64,000 nt of DNA from Colwellia sp. 1_MG-2023. GTDB lineage: Bacteria > Pseudomonadota > Gammaproteobacteria > Enterobacterales > Alteromonadaceae. The notes under the pieces were generated by a model that saw only the letters and a program-made list of their open reading frames with translations, made no database searches and was not told the origin of the DNA. The translations under genes were made by a program, and so were the position numbers. The stretch spans positions 248,001 to 312,000 of the forward strand of contig NZ_JAUOPE010000003.1 in assembly GCF_030546755.1 (NCBI RefSeq), written 5' to 3'. This document shows, one piece after another, positions 28,553 through 39,088 of the stretch (its first letter is position 1; each line of letters opens with the position of its first letter).

Positions 28553-28951
28553 TTGATACTATTTTTTATGGTGGTTGCATCGCCTATTAAGGCTATGCAT
28601 GTCATTACCCATGCCTCGGTAAAAATAGAATCAATAACTCCTGCTCAATTGCGGCGAATTTATTCAATACGTCAAACGCGTTGGGCAAGTAGCACACCTA
28701 TCACTGTTTTTGTTTTACCGAGTCAACACACTATTCATAAAAATTTTGCAAAAAATACTTTAAATATTTTTCCGTATAAGCTTGATCGAGTTTGGAACAA
28801 GTTAACTTTTTCTGGTTTAGGTGTTGCCCCAACGATTGTTCAATCTCAAGAAGAAATGCTTAAAGCTGTTAGTAGTACTCCTGGAGCTATCGGGTATGTT
28901 GATGATTTAAATAAGGAAGTGGATGTTAATGTTCTTAATATTTCAATATAA
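28553..28951 (+). CDS. Periplasmic phosphate-binding-protein-like protein
   Basis: A roughly 130-residue exported protein resembling the small PstS-like binding domain: SITPAQLRRIYSIRQTRWASSTPITVFVLP, WNKLTFSGLGVAPTIV and the closing TPGAIGYVD. The start is unclear. The TTG at 28553 is the longest canonical choice but lacks an SD and gives a poor signal peptide. Reading back in frame, an AGGG lies 8 bases before an ATC at 28529, which would give (M)NRFLYFCLILFFMVVASPIKA, a proper signal peptide. It is the first gene of an operon with an outer-membrane barrel and a GGDEF-EAL protein, so it may sense or deliver a ligand rather than feed an ABC transporter. Confidence 0.78.
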   Translation: MILFFMVVASPIKAMHVITHASVKIESITPAQLRRIYSIRQTRWASSTPITVFVLPSQHTIHKNFAKNTLNIFPYKLDRVWNKLTFSGLGVAPTIVQSQEEMLKAVSSTPGAIGYVDDLNKEVDVNVLNISI

Positions 28952-28961
28952 CGTCAATTAT

Positions 28962-30155
28962 ATGATAAGGATTCGTTATGCTTTTGCATTCGTTGCTATG
29001 CTTTTTATCGGCCAAGTGAACGGGCAAGAAAGCAATAATGAAGCATGGCAAGTGCATGGTTTTGTTGCTCAAGGATTAATTGATGTTGACGGCAGTAGTT
29101 TTGTTAATAATGACGGTGCCTTATCGGCAGAGCTAACTGAGATTGGCATTAATGGCTCATATCAATTGAATGATTACGTTAGAATTACAGGCCAAGCTGT
29201 CTATTTAGATGGTGGAAATCGTTATGTGGAAGGGGCAAGAATTGATTACGCTTTATTAGATTTTGGTGTCTTTCAAGATGATAAATGGTTAGTGAATTTA
29301 TATTTAGGTCGATTTAAAAATAATAATTGGCTTTATTCGAGTACTCGAGATGTACCTCATGCACGTCCGAGTATTATTTTACCACAGTCAAAATATTTTG
29401 ACGGCTTTAGAGATATCGCTATGGGTAGTGATGGTATCTCAGCCAAAGTTGTTTATAGCTCTGAGAATTATGGCGACTTTGATTTTTACTTTAGCTATGG
29501 CTCATCTTCTTTAGAAACTGAAGATGTAAAATTATTATTAGGTGATTTAGTTAAAGGTAAAGGTAAACAGCGATTCGATGCACAAGCGAGTTTATATTGG
29601 CAGCCGCTCTTCTCACCTTGGCAATTGGGTGTTTCATTACTTGATTCTGACTTTTATTATGAACGAGCTAATTCTGACCTATATGCCGATGGGCTTTTTA
29701 GTTTTCAGCAGCTAAGCAGTAGTTTTCTTTATGAAGGAGAAAAATGGGAGTTTAGTGGTGAAATTACTCAATCAAAATTTACTCAAAATGGTTTTTATTT
29801 TGAGGAGTATAGCAGAGGAACTACAGGTTTAGGCGCATATGTTCAATCGAGATTTCAATATAATAATCAATTGTCATTATTAGCAAGAGTTGAAAAGTTT
29901 TATGCGGATGAAAAAGATAAAAATGGTAGTCAATTAGAAAAAAATACTGGGGGGGCTGTGCCCAGTTATTTCGGCTATCAAAATGATATCACGGTCGGAA
30001 GTTCATTCATGCTTGCAGATAATATGAGAGTTGATATAGAACACCATTGGGTTGAAGGTACGTCACGATTAACGCCGGTAATTTCTCCTAACAAGGAGTT
30101 AAATAACCAGCGAAGGTGGAGTATGTGGGCCGTTCAGTTTATGTATTGGTTTTAA
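28962..30155 (+). CDS. Outer-membrane beta-barrel (porin-like) protein
   Basis: A 397-residue protein with a signal peptide (MIRIRYAFAFVAMLFIGQVNG, cleavage before QESN). The mature part alternates polar and aromatic residues in repeated strands (WQVHGFVAQGLIDVDG, VNLYLGRFKNN, FDFYFSYGSSS) and ends in MYWF, the C-terminal aromatic signal for outer-membrane insertion. I chose the ATG at 28962, 10 bases after the previous stop; an upstream in-frame ATG overlaps the binding-protein gene and would spoil the signal peptide. The substrate is unknown. It sits between the binding protein and the c-di-GMP sensor. Confidence 0.8.
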   Translation: MIRIRYAFAFVAMLFIGQVNGQESNNEAWQVHGFVAQGLIDVDGSSFVNNDGALSAELTEIGINGSYQLNDYVRITGQAVYLDGGNRYVEGARIDYALLDFGVFQDDKWLVNLYLGRFKNNNWLYSSTRDVPHARPSIILPQSKYFDGFRDIAMGSDGISAKVVYSSENYGDFDFYFSYGSSSLETEDVKLLLGDLVKGKGKQRFDAQASLYWQPLFSPWQLGVSLLDSDFYYERANSDLYADGLFSFQQLSSSFLYEGEKWEFSGEITQSKFTQNGFYFEEYSRGTTGLGAYVQSRFQYNNQLSLLARVEKFYADEKDKNGSQLEKNTGGAVPSYFGYQNDITVGSSFMLADNMRVDIEHHWVEGTSRLTPVISPNKELNNQRRWSMWAVQFMYWF

Positions 30156-30158
30156 TTG

Positions 30159-32603
30159 ATGAAAAAAATATTTGTTAGTGTTCCTGCCAAATTATTGATT
30201 TTGGTAGTAAGTGCTTTGTTGTTGCTCAGCGCTGGTATTTCACTGTTGTCAATTTCTCGCTTGAATAATGAGTTTAAGCAGTTTCAAGTTGAAAAAGTCG
30301 ATCAAAGTAAAAGTCAGCTAGCATTACACACAGGGATTGCACGTGAAAAATTAAGCTTATGGGTTGAGTCATTTACTGATGTTGTACAAACCAATAACAA
30401 TAATAACTTAACTAATCTTTCCAAGGCGTTAGCTCGACAAATTGATGCATTACAACTTAATCATAATGTTGAGCATGTTTGGTTTATTGATAATAATAAT
30501 CAAGTGCTTTTTAAAACGACTCAATTAACCAAGTATATTGAAAACACCGCAAATAACGTTCTCTCTGAACAAGAGCCATTTCATCAATTGTATTGTGATA
30601 AGTTTTGTGAGCAACTCATTGCAGTACCAATATTAAGTAGCCAAGGTGATTTAGCGGTTATTGTGATGACGATGTCGCTTGTCGATGTGATTTATTCAAT
30701 TAATCAAGCCTTAAATAGTGAAATAGCTGTGGTTAGCTTTGATAAAAATCATCAGGTTTTTGTATCAGATGCGGAATTTTTATCTACGTCTAACGTTGGC
30801 TTGATGCAAGGTCTTTTCGATAATATTGGCAAGAATATATTAGTTGATGAAGTGAAAGAGCTTGGTTTACAAATTGATATTCATAGTAACAGCTACTTGA
30901 TGAATTTAATTCCTTTAGCGGAAGCCAATAATAAGCAATTTTATTTATCTTTAGTTGATGACGTTACTTCAATAAAAGACGAATATAAACAGTATCGATT
31001 TAAATTTTTACTTTCTACTTCATTGATTTTTATCACCCTCGCTATTTTGGTTTATCTCGTTGCTAACCCTTTTACTAATCGAATATTAACCTTATCAAAT
31101 GCCTTACCTCTTTTAGCGAAAAAAGAATTTGAACAGTTTCGTAAAATACGCTTAAAAAGACGTCGATTATTAGCGGATGAGTTAGATATTGTTGCCGACT
31201 CTGCTACAGAATTAAGCTATGAACTTGAGCAACTTAACATTGAGGTAGAGCAAAAAACGAAAGAGCTCGAAAATATCGCGATGTATGATTTACTGACCGG
31301 TTTACCCAATCGTAACATGCTGAACTATCAAATTAGAAAAGCAGTGGCGAATATTTCTCGGTACAGACAAGGTGTAGCTATCTTGTTTCTTGATCTTGAT
31401 GACTTTAAAAAGGTAAATGACAGTCATGGGCATGGAGAAGGTGATAAATTACTCATTGAAGCTGCAAACCGCGTCCGTTTAAGTATTCGAAATGTTGATT
31501 TGGCTTGCCGTTTTGGTGGTGATGAATTTGTTATTGTTTTAAATAATGTTAAATCTGCTGAAGAGGCAAAACCAGTTGCCCAAGAGATTTTAGATCGTTT
31601 TAAAAAGCCAATAAAAATTAATTCTAGTATCTTTTATGTTTCTACCAGTATCGGTATCGCTTTTAGTGATGATGAAACCGTTAAGGCGGAACAACTGGTT
31701 AGTCATGCTGATATTGCCATGTATGAAGCTAAAGATAATGGTGGTGATCAATATCATATTTATCATCAAGACATGTATCAGCGTGTTGCACACCGAGTCA
31801 TGATGGAGTCTGAGGTACGTCAAGCATTAGCTAAAGGTCAATTCAGTTTAAGTTTACAGCCACAAATTGTCGCGAAAAGTAAGAAGCTTTATGGGTTTGA
31901 GGCATTGTTAAGATGGAAACACCCTGAAAAAGGCATGATATCTCCGGATGATTTCATTCCAATTCTTGAAAACTCTGAACACATGGTTGAATTGGGCTAT
32001 TGGATCATCCGTCGTTGTTTTGAGCATTGTCATCAGCTAAGAAGCTTAGGTTTGCAAGATGTTCGTATTGCAATAAATTTATCAGCAGGTCAATTTATCG
32101 ATGTTAATTTACCTAGTTTCTTACGTTCATTGTTAGAGGAATTTAACCTACCTGCTAAATGTTTTGAATTAGAGCTGACCGAACAAACATTAGTGAAAGA
32201 TATCGATCGCGCTATTGAAATGATGGATTCATTAAAAGACATTGGTTTCAGTTTTGCTATTGATGATTTTGGTACGGGGTATTCATCACTCGCTTACATT
32301 AAAAAAATGCCGGTTGATGTTATTAAAATAGATAAAAGTTTTATTTTTGGTATGTTAGAAAATCATGCTGATTATCAGATCATTATCTCGACCATTGCTA
32401 TGGTTAAAAATTTGGGCTTGAAAGTTGTTGCCGAAGGGGTGGAGACGGGGGCTCAACTAAGAAGTTTGGCAGAGAATGATTGTGATATTATTCAGGGATA
32501 TTATTTTTCTAAACCAATACCTGAAGCGGAGCTATTTGATTTTATCGCCAATCAAATAGCGGATGGTTATTGGAAAACAACGGCTCAAGTTATCTTTGAT
32601 TAA
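30159..32603 (+). CDS. Membrane sensor GGDEF-EAL diguanylate cyclase/phosphodiesterase
   Basis: An 814-residue inner-membrane protein. An N-terminal helix (about residues 10-30) and a second (about 288-310, FLLSTSLIFITLAILVYLVA) bracket a periplasmic sensor of about 255 residues. A linker with helical heptads leads to GGDEF, with intact RFGGDEF and an upstream RNVD inhibitory site. EAL follows with EALLRW, NLSAGQF, ELELTE, DDFGTGYSS and AEGVE. Both domains look active on paper. It follows the barrel gene by three bases, so it is translationally linked. The periplasmic sensor presumably reads the state of the binding protein or its ligand; that is inference. Confidence 0.92.
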   Translation: MKKIFVSVPAKLLILVVSALLLLSAGISLLSISRLNNEFKQFQVEKVDQSKSQLALHTGIAREKLSLWVESFTDVVQTNNNNNLTNLSKALARQIDALQLNHNVEHVWFIDNNNQVLFKTTQLTKYIENTANNVLSEQEPFHQLYCDKFCEQLIAVPILSSQGDLAVIVMTMSLVDVIYSINQALNSEIAVVSFDKNHQVFVSDAEFLSTSNVGLMQGLFDNIGKNILVDEVKELGLQIDIHSNSYLMNLIPLAEANNKQFYLSLVDDVTSIKDEYKQYRFKFLLSTSLIFITLAILVYLVANPFTNRILTLSNALPLLAKKEFEQFRKIRLKRRRLLADELDIVADSATELSYELEQLNIEVEQKTKELENIAMYDLLTGLPNRNMLNYQIRKAVANISRYRQGVAILFLDLDDFKKVNDSHGHGEGDKLLIEAANRVRLSIRNVDLACRFGGDEFVIVLNNVKSAEEAKPVAQEILDRFKKPIKINSSIFYVSTSIGIAFSDDETVKAEQLVSHADIAMYEAKDNGGDQYHIYHQDMYQRVAHRVMMESEVRQALAKGQFSLSLQPQIVAKSKKLYGFEALLRWKHPEKGMISPDDFIPILENSEHMVELGYWIIRRCFEHCHQLRSLGLQDVRIAINLSAGQFIDVNLPSFLRSLLEEFNLPAKCFELELTEQTLVKDIDRAIEMMDSLKDIGFSFAIDDFGTGYSSLAYIKKMPVDVIKIDKSFIFGMLENHADYQIIISTIAMVKNLGLKVVAEGVETGAQLRSLAENDCDIIQGYYFSKPIPEAELFDFIANQIADGYWKTTAQVIFD

Positions 32604-32617
32604 AGATAACTTGAGCC
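32582..32617 (+). terminator. Terminator overlapping the stop codon of the GGDEF-EAL gene
   Basis: A perfect 16-bp stem (32582-32597 with 32602-32617) around a GATT loop. The last five to six codons and the TAA stop form part of the hairpin, and TTATTATTT follows. Confidence 0.8.
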
Positions 32618-32662
32618 TTATTATTTAACACTTGTAAATTTGAAGTTGAAAAACTTTTCTGG

Positions 32663-34483
32663 CTAAAAAATAGCATTTAAATGTGCGGCAAATGGCTCCG
32701 CAGACATAAAGCCTGTAACACGCTGTGTTGTTAATTCATTTCCTTGCAAATCAAAGAATAAAATTGATGGCAAGCCAAATACTTCAAAGTGCCCCATAAA
32801 CTCGACGTTTTCATCTGTGCCCATATCGGTTAAATCTATTTGAATCATTACGGTGTTCAACAATGCCTGTTGCACTGCAGCATCAGGGAAGGTGTATTCT
32901 TCAAACTCTTTACAAGCAATACACCAGTCAGCATAAAGGTCAACCATGACGGTTTTTCCGAGACTATTTGCTAAGCTTATTTGCTCTTGCAATTCAGATA
33001 AAGACGCAACTTTAATAAACGTGTTTTCTGAGTGTTCAACGGCTGTGTTTGATGTTTGAGGATGAACTAAATGGTAAGCTTTTTGAGCACCATAGAACAT
33101 CATTAGGAAAATGATTAAACTTCTCACCCCAAAAGCAAAGTTGGTTTTGGTTTCCTTATTTACCACATAAAAATAAGTGGCACTTGCTAATAACAAATTT
33201 ATCCATAATATTTGCGTTAATATCGCAGGAATAAAACGCTCTAATAAGAAAATAGGCACGGCTAATAACAGTAAACCAAAGATATTTTTGATGACGTTCA
33301 TCCAACTACCTGCTTTAGGTAAAATTTTCCCGCCTGAACTGCCTAAAATTAATAACGGTAACCCCATACCTAGGCTCAAAGCATATAACGCAGAAGCACC
33401 TAAGGCGATGTCGCCAGATTGTGAAATGTATAACAAAGCCCCAGTCAGTGGCGCAGTTGTACAAGGCGAGGCAACTAAACCTGAAATGGCGCCCATCATT
33501 AACACTCCCCAATATGAACCGCCTTTTTGACCATTGCTGATATTGTTGAGTTTGTTTTGCCAGCTACTTGGCAGCGCTAAGTTAAATAAGCCAAACATTG
33601 AAAGCGCTAAAAAGATGAACAATATGCTTAACGCTATTAATACATAAGGGTGTTGAAACATGGCTTGAAATTTTGCACCAGCAAGGGCAACGACAATCCC
33701 TAATGCTGTATACGTAAGTGCCATACCTTGCACATAAAAGAAGGATAGGCTAAAAGCTTTTTTGGTAGATAATTTGCCTTTTTGACCGACAATAATCCCC
33801 GTTAAAATTGGGTACATTGGAAATACGCAGGGCGTAAAAGACAACAATAATCCGCCGACAAAAAAGGCTATTAATGTAAGCCAAACATTGTTGCCAGCTA
33901 ACATAGCCGCTAGCTCATGTTGTTCACTGACATCAGTATCAGCGTTAGTAGCAACAGTCGAGTTAGACGAGTTCTCTGTTGATTGGGAAAGCGCAGAAAA
34001 TACCGTGGAATTATTGGAATTGATGCTACTTAAGCTGATCGTTTGGCTGTTCGGTGGAAAACACAAGCCTTTCTCGGCACAACCTTGATAACGAATATGT
34101 AACTGTCCATTTGACGAAACTGAGGTTAAAGGTACGGTAAAAGCTAACTCACCTTTATATATTTGTTGTTTGCCAAAAAACTCATCTTCATGGTCAATAC
34201 CAATTGGCAATTTAACTTCAGCAATTTCGCTATTTTCAGCGGTGAATTTAAATTGTTTTTTGTATAAATAGTAACCTTCGGCAATGTCGAACGTTACAAC
34301 AACTTGATTATCTTTTTGGTCAAAATTAAAAACAAAGGCTTGTTCTGGTTTTAAAAATTCATCTTCATTGCTAAAAAGAGATGAGGAAGTGTCAAAAATT
34401 GATTGTTGTGCAACAGCTGTAAAGCTCATCTGAGTGAAAAATAAAAGCGCGAACACGAATAGGGCACGTGATAATTGATTCAT
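32663..34483 (-). CDS. dsbD: Thiol:disulfide interchange protein DsbD
   Basis: A 606-residue inner-membrane electron conduit that carries reducing power from cytoplasmic thioredoxin to periplasmic DsbC, DsbE and similar partners. A signal peptide comes first, then the alpha domain with its cysteine pair (QGCAEKGLCFPP). The eight-helix beta domain has cysteines in SFTPCVFPMYPIL and SPCTTAPLTGAL. The C-terminal thioredoxin-like gamma domain has DWCIACKEFE. All six redox cysteines are present and the length suits the family. It lies 4 bases downstream of cutA, the usual cutA-dsbD pair. Confidence 0.96.
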   Translation of the reverse strand: MNQLSRALFVFALLFFTQMSFTAVAQQSIFDTSSSLFSNEDEFLKPEQAFVFNFDQKDNQVVVTFDIAEGYYLYKKQFKFTAENSEIAEVKLPIGIDHEDEFFGKQQIYKGELAFTVPLTSVSSNGQLHIRYQGCAEKGLCFPPNSQTISLSSINSNNSTVFSALSQSTENSSNSTVATNADTDVSEQHELAAMLAGNNVWLTLIAFFVGGLLLSFTPCVFPMYPILTGIIVGQKGKLSTKKAFSLSFFYVQGMALTYTALGIVVALAGAKFQAMFQHPYVLIALSILFIFLALSMFGLFNLALPSSWQNKLNNISNGQKGGSYWGVLMMGAISGLVASPCTTAPLTGALLYISQSGDIALGASALYALSLGMGLPLLILGSSGGKILPKAGSWMNVIKNIFGLLLLAVPIFLLERFIPAILTQILWINLLLASATYFYVVNKETKTNFAFGVRSLIIFLMMFYGAQKAYHLVHPQTSNTAVEHSENTFIKVASLSELQEQISLANSLGKTVMVDLYADWCIACKEFEEYTFPDAAVQQALLNTVMIQIDLTDMGTDENVEFMGHFEVFGLPSILFFDLQGNELTTQRVTGFMSAEPFAAHLNAIF

Positions 34484-34487
34484 AATG

Positions 34488-34799
34488 TTAATTCAATGAT
34501 TCTTTGATCCAGTTTAAATAATGCGTATCGCCCTGCTGGATGTTCAGCGCGATAACTTCAGGCGTATCATAAGGATGTAAGCGTTTGATTTCACTACTCA
34601 CAATGTCAAATTTAACACTCTCGGTTTTTATCAATAACTGTATTTCTTCGCTTTGTTCAATAACGTCTTGCCAACGATAAATAGACATTACATTGGGAAC
34701 TATATTGATACAAGCGGCCAATTTATGTTGCACTAAATGTGTCGCTATTTCTTTAGCAGACCCCATCGTTGGGCAAGTACAAAGCACAATTTGATACAT
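34488..34799 (-). CDS. cutA: Divalent-cation tolerance protein CutA
   Basis: A 103-residue small trimeric protein: IVLCTCPTMGSAKEIATHLVQHKLAACINIVPNV matches the CutA1 fold, followed by IYRWQDVIEQSEEIQLLIKT and HPYDTPEVIAL. It is linked to copper and divalent metal tolerance in E. coli, though the molecular role is unsettled. It is first in the cutA-dsbD operon and divergent from fxsA. Confidence 0.94.
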   Translation of the reverse strand: MYQIVLCTCPTMGSAKEIATHLVQHKLAACINIVPNVMSIYRWQDVIEQSEEIQLLIKTESVKFDIVSSEIKRLHPYDTPEVIALNIQQGDTHYLNWIKESLN

Positions 34800-34960
34800 G
34801 AAAGTTATTTCCTTAATTTAAGCTAAACAGCTAACTAAACACGCCATTTTTGCTATTGAATCAACAAGCAGTTTAAATTGCAATGACCCTGCTGAAGCTT
34901 CATGCTTGAAAAAGACCTGAACAACCCCATATTTGTTTCATCTATCGAAAGAGAAATTTT

Positions 34961-35455
34961 ATGTTTAGAGTTTTATTTTTACTTTTTATTATTGTTCCTA
35001 TCATTGAAATTATGGTGCTGATGAATGTTGGCGCCATATTAGGCGCGTGGCCAACCATTGGCATAGTTATTTTTACGGCTTGGCTAGGTGCTAAAAATGT
35101 CAAACAGCAAGGCATAGCAACATTACAATCGGTGCAAACTAAAATGGCCCAAGGTGAAATGCCTTCTGATGAAATAGTGGCGGGCCTTTTATTATTGATA
35201 GCTGGTGTGTTATTGGTAACGCCAGGTTTTGTCACTGATTTTTTCGGACTATCTTTACTTGTACCACAGATACGAAAAGCATTAATCAAATCTGTTCAAC
35301 AGCATATAACAACAGCTTCAGTAGCTTCAGGTCAAGGTTTTGGTTTTCATGCGCAATCTTATCAACAAAACCCTTTTACCAATGAAACGAATGATTTAGA
35401 TGAACAAAAACATCAAGGTCACACTTTAGACGGTGAGTTTGAACGTAAAGATTAA
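34961..35455 (+). CDS. fxsA: FxsA family membrane protein
   Basis: A 164-residue inner-membrane protein of the FxsA family, named for suppression of F-exclusion of phage T7 in E. coli. The N-terminus FRVLFLLFIIVPIIEIMVLMNVGAILGAWPTI is typical, followed by KNVKQQGIATL and a helix pair ending LLLVTPGFVTDFFGLSLLVP-like. The C-terminal 60 residues are polar and glutamine-rich. It lies just upstream of groS, as in many gammaproteobacteria, but groS has its own heat-shock promoter between them. Confidence 0.92.
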   Translation: MFRVLFLLFIIVPIIEIMVLMNVGAILGAWPTIGIVIFTAWLGAKNVKQQGIATLQSVQTKMAQGEMPSDEIVAGLLLLIAGVLLVTPGFVTDFFGLSLLVPQIRKALIKSVQQHITTASVASGQGFGFHAQSYQQNPFTNETNDLDEQKHQGHTLDGEFERKD

Positions 35456-35472
35456 AAAAATACGATTTAGGG

Positions 35473-35500
35473 CTTGTGAAGTATTAAATAAGCCCCATCT
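35473..35500 (+). promoter_or_regulatory. Sigma-32 heat-shock promoter of groS-groL
   Basis: A -35 element CTTGTGA (35473-35479) and a -10 element CCCCATCT (35493-35500) are separated by 13 bases. The E. coli sigma-32 consensus is CTTGAAA with 13-15 bases to CCCCATNT. It lies 87 bases upstream of groS. Confidence 0.85.
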
Positions 35501-35586
35501 TATTTTCACAGGTATTTTTACAACCCAATATTTTAATAACCCTAATTTTAACCTTTAAGTTAAGTAACATCTCGGAGAGAAAATAA

Positions 35587-35877
35587 ATGAGCATTCGTCC
35601 ATTACATGATCGCGTAATCATTAAGCGTAAAGAAGTAGAGTCAAAGTCTGCTGGCGGTATTGTATTAACAGGTAGTGCTGCAGAAAAATCAACGCGCGGT
35701 GAAGTTGTAGCTGTAGGTAACGGCCGTATTTTAGAAAACGGCGAAGTACGTGCATTAGACGTTAAAGTTGGCGATCAAGTAATCTTCAATGAAGGATACG
35801 GCGTTAAAACAGAAAAAATTGACGGTGAAGAAGTATTGATTCTTAGCGAAGCAGATATTTTAGCTATCGTAGAATAA
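35587..35877 (+). CDS. groS: Co-chaperonin GroES
   Basis: A 96-residue lid subunit of the GroEL/GroES chaperonin. It starts [40 protein letters not shown] (mobile loop included) and ends [15 protein letters not shown]. The length and sequence are canonical. The SD GGAGAG is 10 bases before the ATG. It is transcribed from the sigma-32-type promoter at 35473-35500 together with groL. Confidence 0.98.
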   Translation: MSIRPLHDRVIIKRKEVESKSAGGIVLTGSAAEKSTRGEVVAVGNGRILENGEVRALDVKVGDQVIFNEGYGVKTEKIDGEEVLILSEADILAIVE

Positions 35878-35889
35878 TTAATCACTTAG

Positions 35890-35920
35890 TTTGTCGCTAT
35901 TTAAGCTTTATAGCGACAAA
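35890..35920 (+). other. Hairpin between groS and groL
   Basis: A perfect 11-bp stem TTTGTCGCTAT/ATAGCGACAAA with a 9-base loop, 13 bases after the groS stop. No U-tract follows. The groS-groL spacer is unusually long (147 bases), so this could be an mRNA processing or partial attenuation site. Confidence 0.55.
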
Positions 35921-36012
35921 AGTGCTCACTTACTATCGTAAGCTCAGCGCTTTTTCTTTGCTCTCTAGCTAACTAGCTTAAAGCAAAGAATTCATAAATA
36001 TTTTGAATATAG

Positions 36013-37677
<1,665 letters not shown>

Positions 37678-38063
37678 TGGGTTTTAAATCTATTACTGTA
37701 GCTCTAACCATTTAAACGAAAGCCTGAATAGTGATGTTCAGGCTTTTTTATTACTCCTTATCAATATCTAATAACATTGCTATTATGTATTAATTCGGAC
37801 AAAACGATATCTCTCTTCTAGCCAAGCTTAACACCCATCTTTAAGTTTATGATAATCGTTACTATTCGATGTACGTTAACCATTAGCCTAAACTAGGTAT
37901 TAAATGGACTAATTAGATTATTCATATGAAGTAACGATAAAATGTAATTGTTTTTACTATGCAAAGATGGCTGAATAAGCTTATTACGAAAATTGCTCTC
38001 TCCGTTACACTCAAAATAGAAATAAGCAAGCGCATTGCTTCAGCATTGAATTAGTCTTGTTAC
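37678..38063. other. Spacer between groL and a convergent LysR gene
   Basis: It contains the groL terminator (37719-37746: AAAGCCTGAA/TTCAGGCTTT, 8-base loop, T-run). The remaining AT-rich DNA shows no gene. A 9-bp inverted pair ATCGTTACT (37855-37863) and AGTAACGAT (37930-37938), 66 bases apart, is the only other structure seen. Confidence 0.6.
37719..37746 (+). terminator. Terminator of groS-groL
   Basis: A perfect 10-bp stem AAAGCCTGAA/TTCAGGCTTT with an 8-base loop, followed by further T residues. Confidence 0.9.
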
Positions 38064-38963
38064 TTACTTCAATGCATCGTCATAAAGTTTGGTTACGAAT
38101 TCCAAGAAGGCTTTAACTTTTGGTATCTTGGCTCGATTTCGAGGGTATAAAGCATAAATATCTATATTCATCATGCTCCAATCAGGTAAAAGTATGACTA
38201 GCTGTCCTGACGCAACTTCGTCTCGAGCTAGATATTCAGGTAACACGCCTATACCAACTCCATCAATTATTGTTTGTTTAAGCACTGGAAAATCATTTAC
38301 TAATAAACGTGGTTTACAGTTTATCGTGTGCTCTTCATTTTTCGTAGAAACTAGTGTTAACTTCGCATCATTATTAACTGGATTCATTATGAGCAATTGG
38401 TGTTGAGTTAACAGTTCGATTGTTAAAGGTTTTCCATGTTTAGCAATATATTCAGGGCTTGCGAATAATCTTCGTGTAACGGTGCCTAATTTTTTAGCAA
38501 TCAATAGAGAATCATGCAACTTTCCAATACGAATCACCACATCAAATCCTTCTTCAATGAAGTCTATTCGCTTATTAATCAAATTAAGTTGTATCGTTAT
38601 GTCCGGGTATTGAAGCATAAATTTAGCCAAAGAAGGTCTTAAAATGTGTTGCCCTGTCGCAACTGAAGCCCCAACTTTTAAATTGCCTTTATAGCTATGC
38701 TGCAACTCAGAAACACAAGCTGTCGCTAGATCTAGCTCTTCATGTACACGTTTACAATGAATTAAATAACGTTTTCCTGCTTCTGTTAAATGTTGAGACC
38801 GTGTGGAGCGTTCGAGCAAGGTAATATCTAGCTTTTGCTCTAAGCGTGATACTTTACGGCTTACATTCGCTTTAGGTATGCCCAATCTTTCAGCAGCAAG
38901 GGTAAAGCTACCCATTTCTACAACAGCTAAAAAAACCATCATATCATTTAAATCATGTTCCAC
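38064..38963 (-). CDS. LysR-family transcriptional regulator
   Basis: A 299-residue LysR protein. The HTH is FLAVVEMGSFTLAAERLGIPKANVSRKVSRLEQKL, followed by the substrate-binding domain (GNLKVGASVATGQHIL and so on). I chose a GTG start at 38963 (VEHDLNDMMVFLAVVE), which gives the normal length near 300. The frame is open 76 codons further, but that extension would overlap the divergent pirin gene and is not LysR-like. It probably regulates the pirin/hydrolase operon. Two inverted repeats in the 125-base spacer are candidate operators. Confidence 0.88.
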   Translation of the reverse strand: MEHDLNDMMVFLAVVEMGSFTLAAERLGIPKANVSRKVSRLEQKLDITLLERSTRSQHLTEAGKRYLIHCKRVHEELDLATACVSELQHSYKGNLKVGASVATGQHILRPSLAKFMLQYPDITIQLNLINKRIDFIEEGFDVVIRIGKLHDSLLIAKKLGTVTRRLFASPEYIAKHGKPLTIELLTQHQLLIMNPVNNDAKLTLVSTKNEEHTINCKPRLLVNDFPVLKQTIIDGVGIGVLPEYLARDEVASGQLVILLPDWSMMNIDIYALYPRNRAKIPKVKAFLEFVTKLYDDALK

Positions 38964-38966
38964 AGA

Positions 38967-39062
38967 AACAACCACTGTTGTTAAAAATGAAATTATCTTA
39001 TCACTTTTTAGGTATTTATTGAACAGTAACTCAGGACTATCATTGTTTGCATAAAGCAATGA
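38967..39062. promoter_or_regulatory. Candidate LysR operators in the divergent spacer
   Basis: AACAAC-CACT-GTTGTT (38967-38982) lies directly before the LysR GTG. TCATTG-N11-CAATGA (39040-39062), which can be extended inward by a wobble and two T-A pairs, lies 27-49 bases before the pirin ATG. The second has the size of a LysR T-N11-A site. Confidence 0.45.
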
Positions 39063-39088
39063 ACAATTTTTAATAGTCGGAGAAAGGT

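Noticed and set aside
37851-37870. Fur-box-like sequence GATAATCGTTACTATT
   Set aside because: Only half matches the Fur consensus well and no gene start follows; the nearest genes converge on this spacer.
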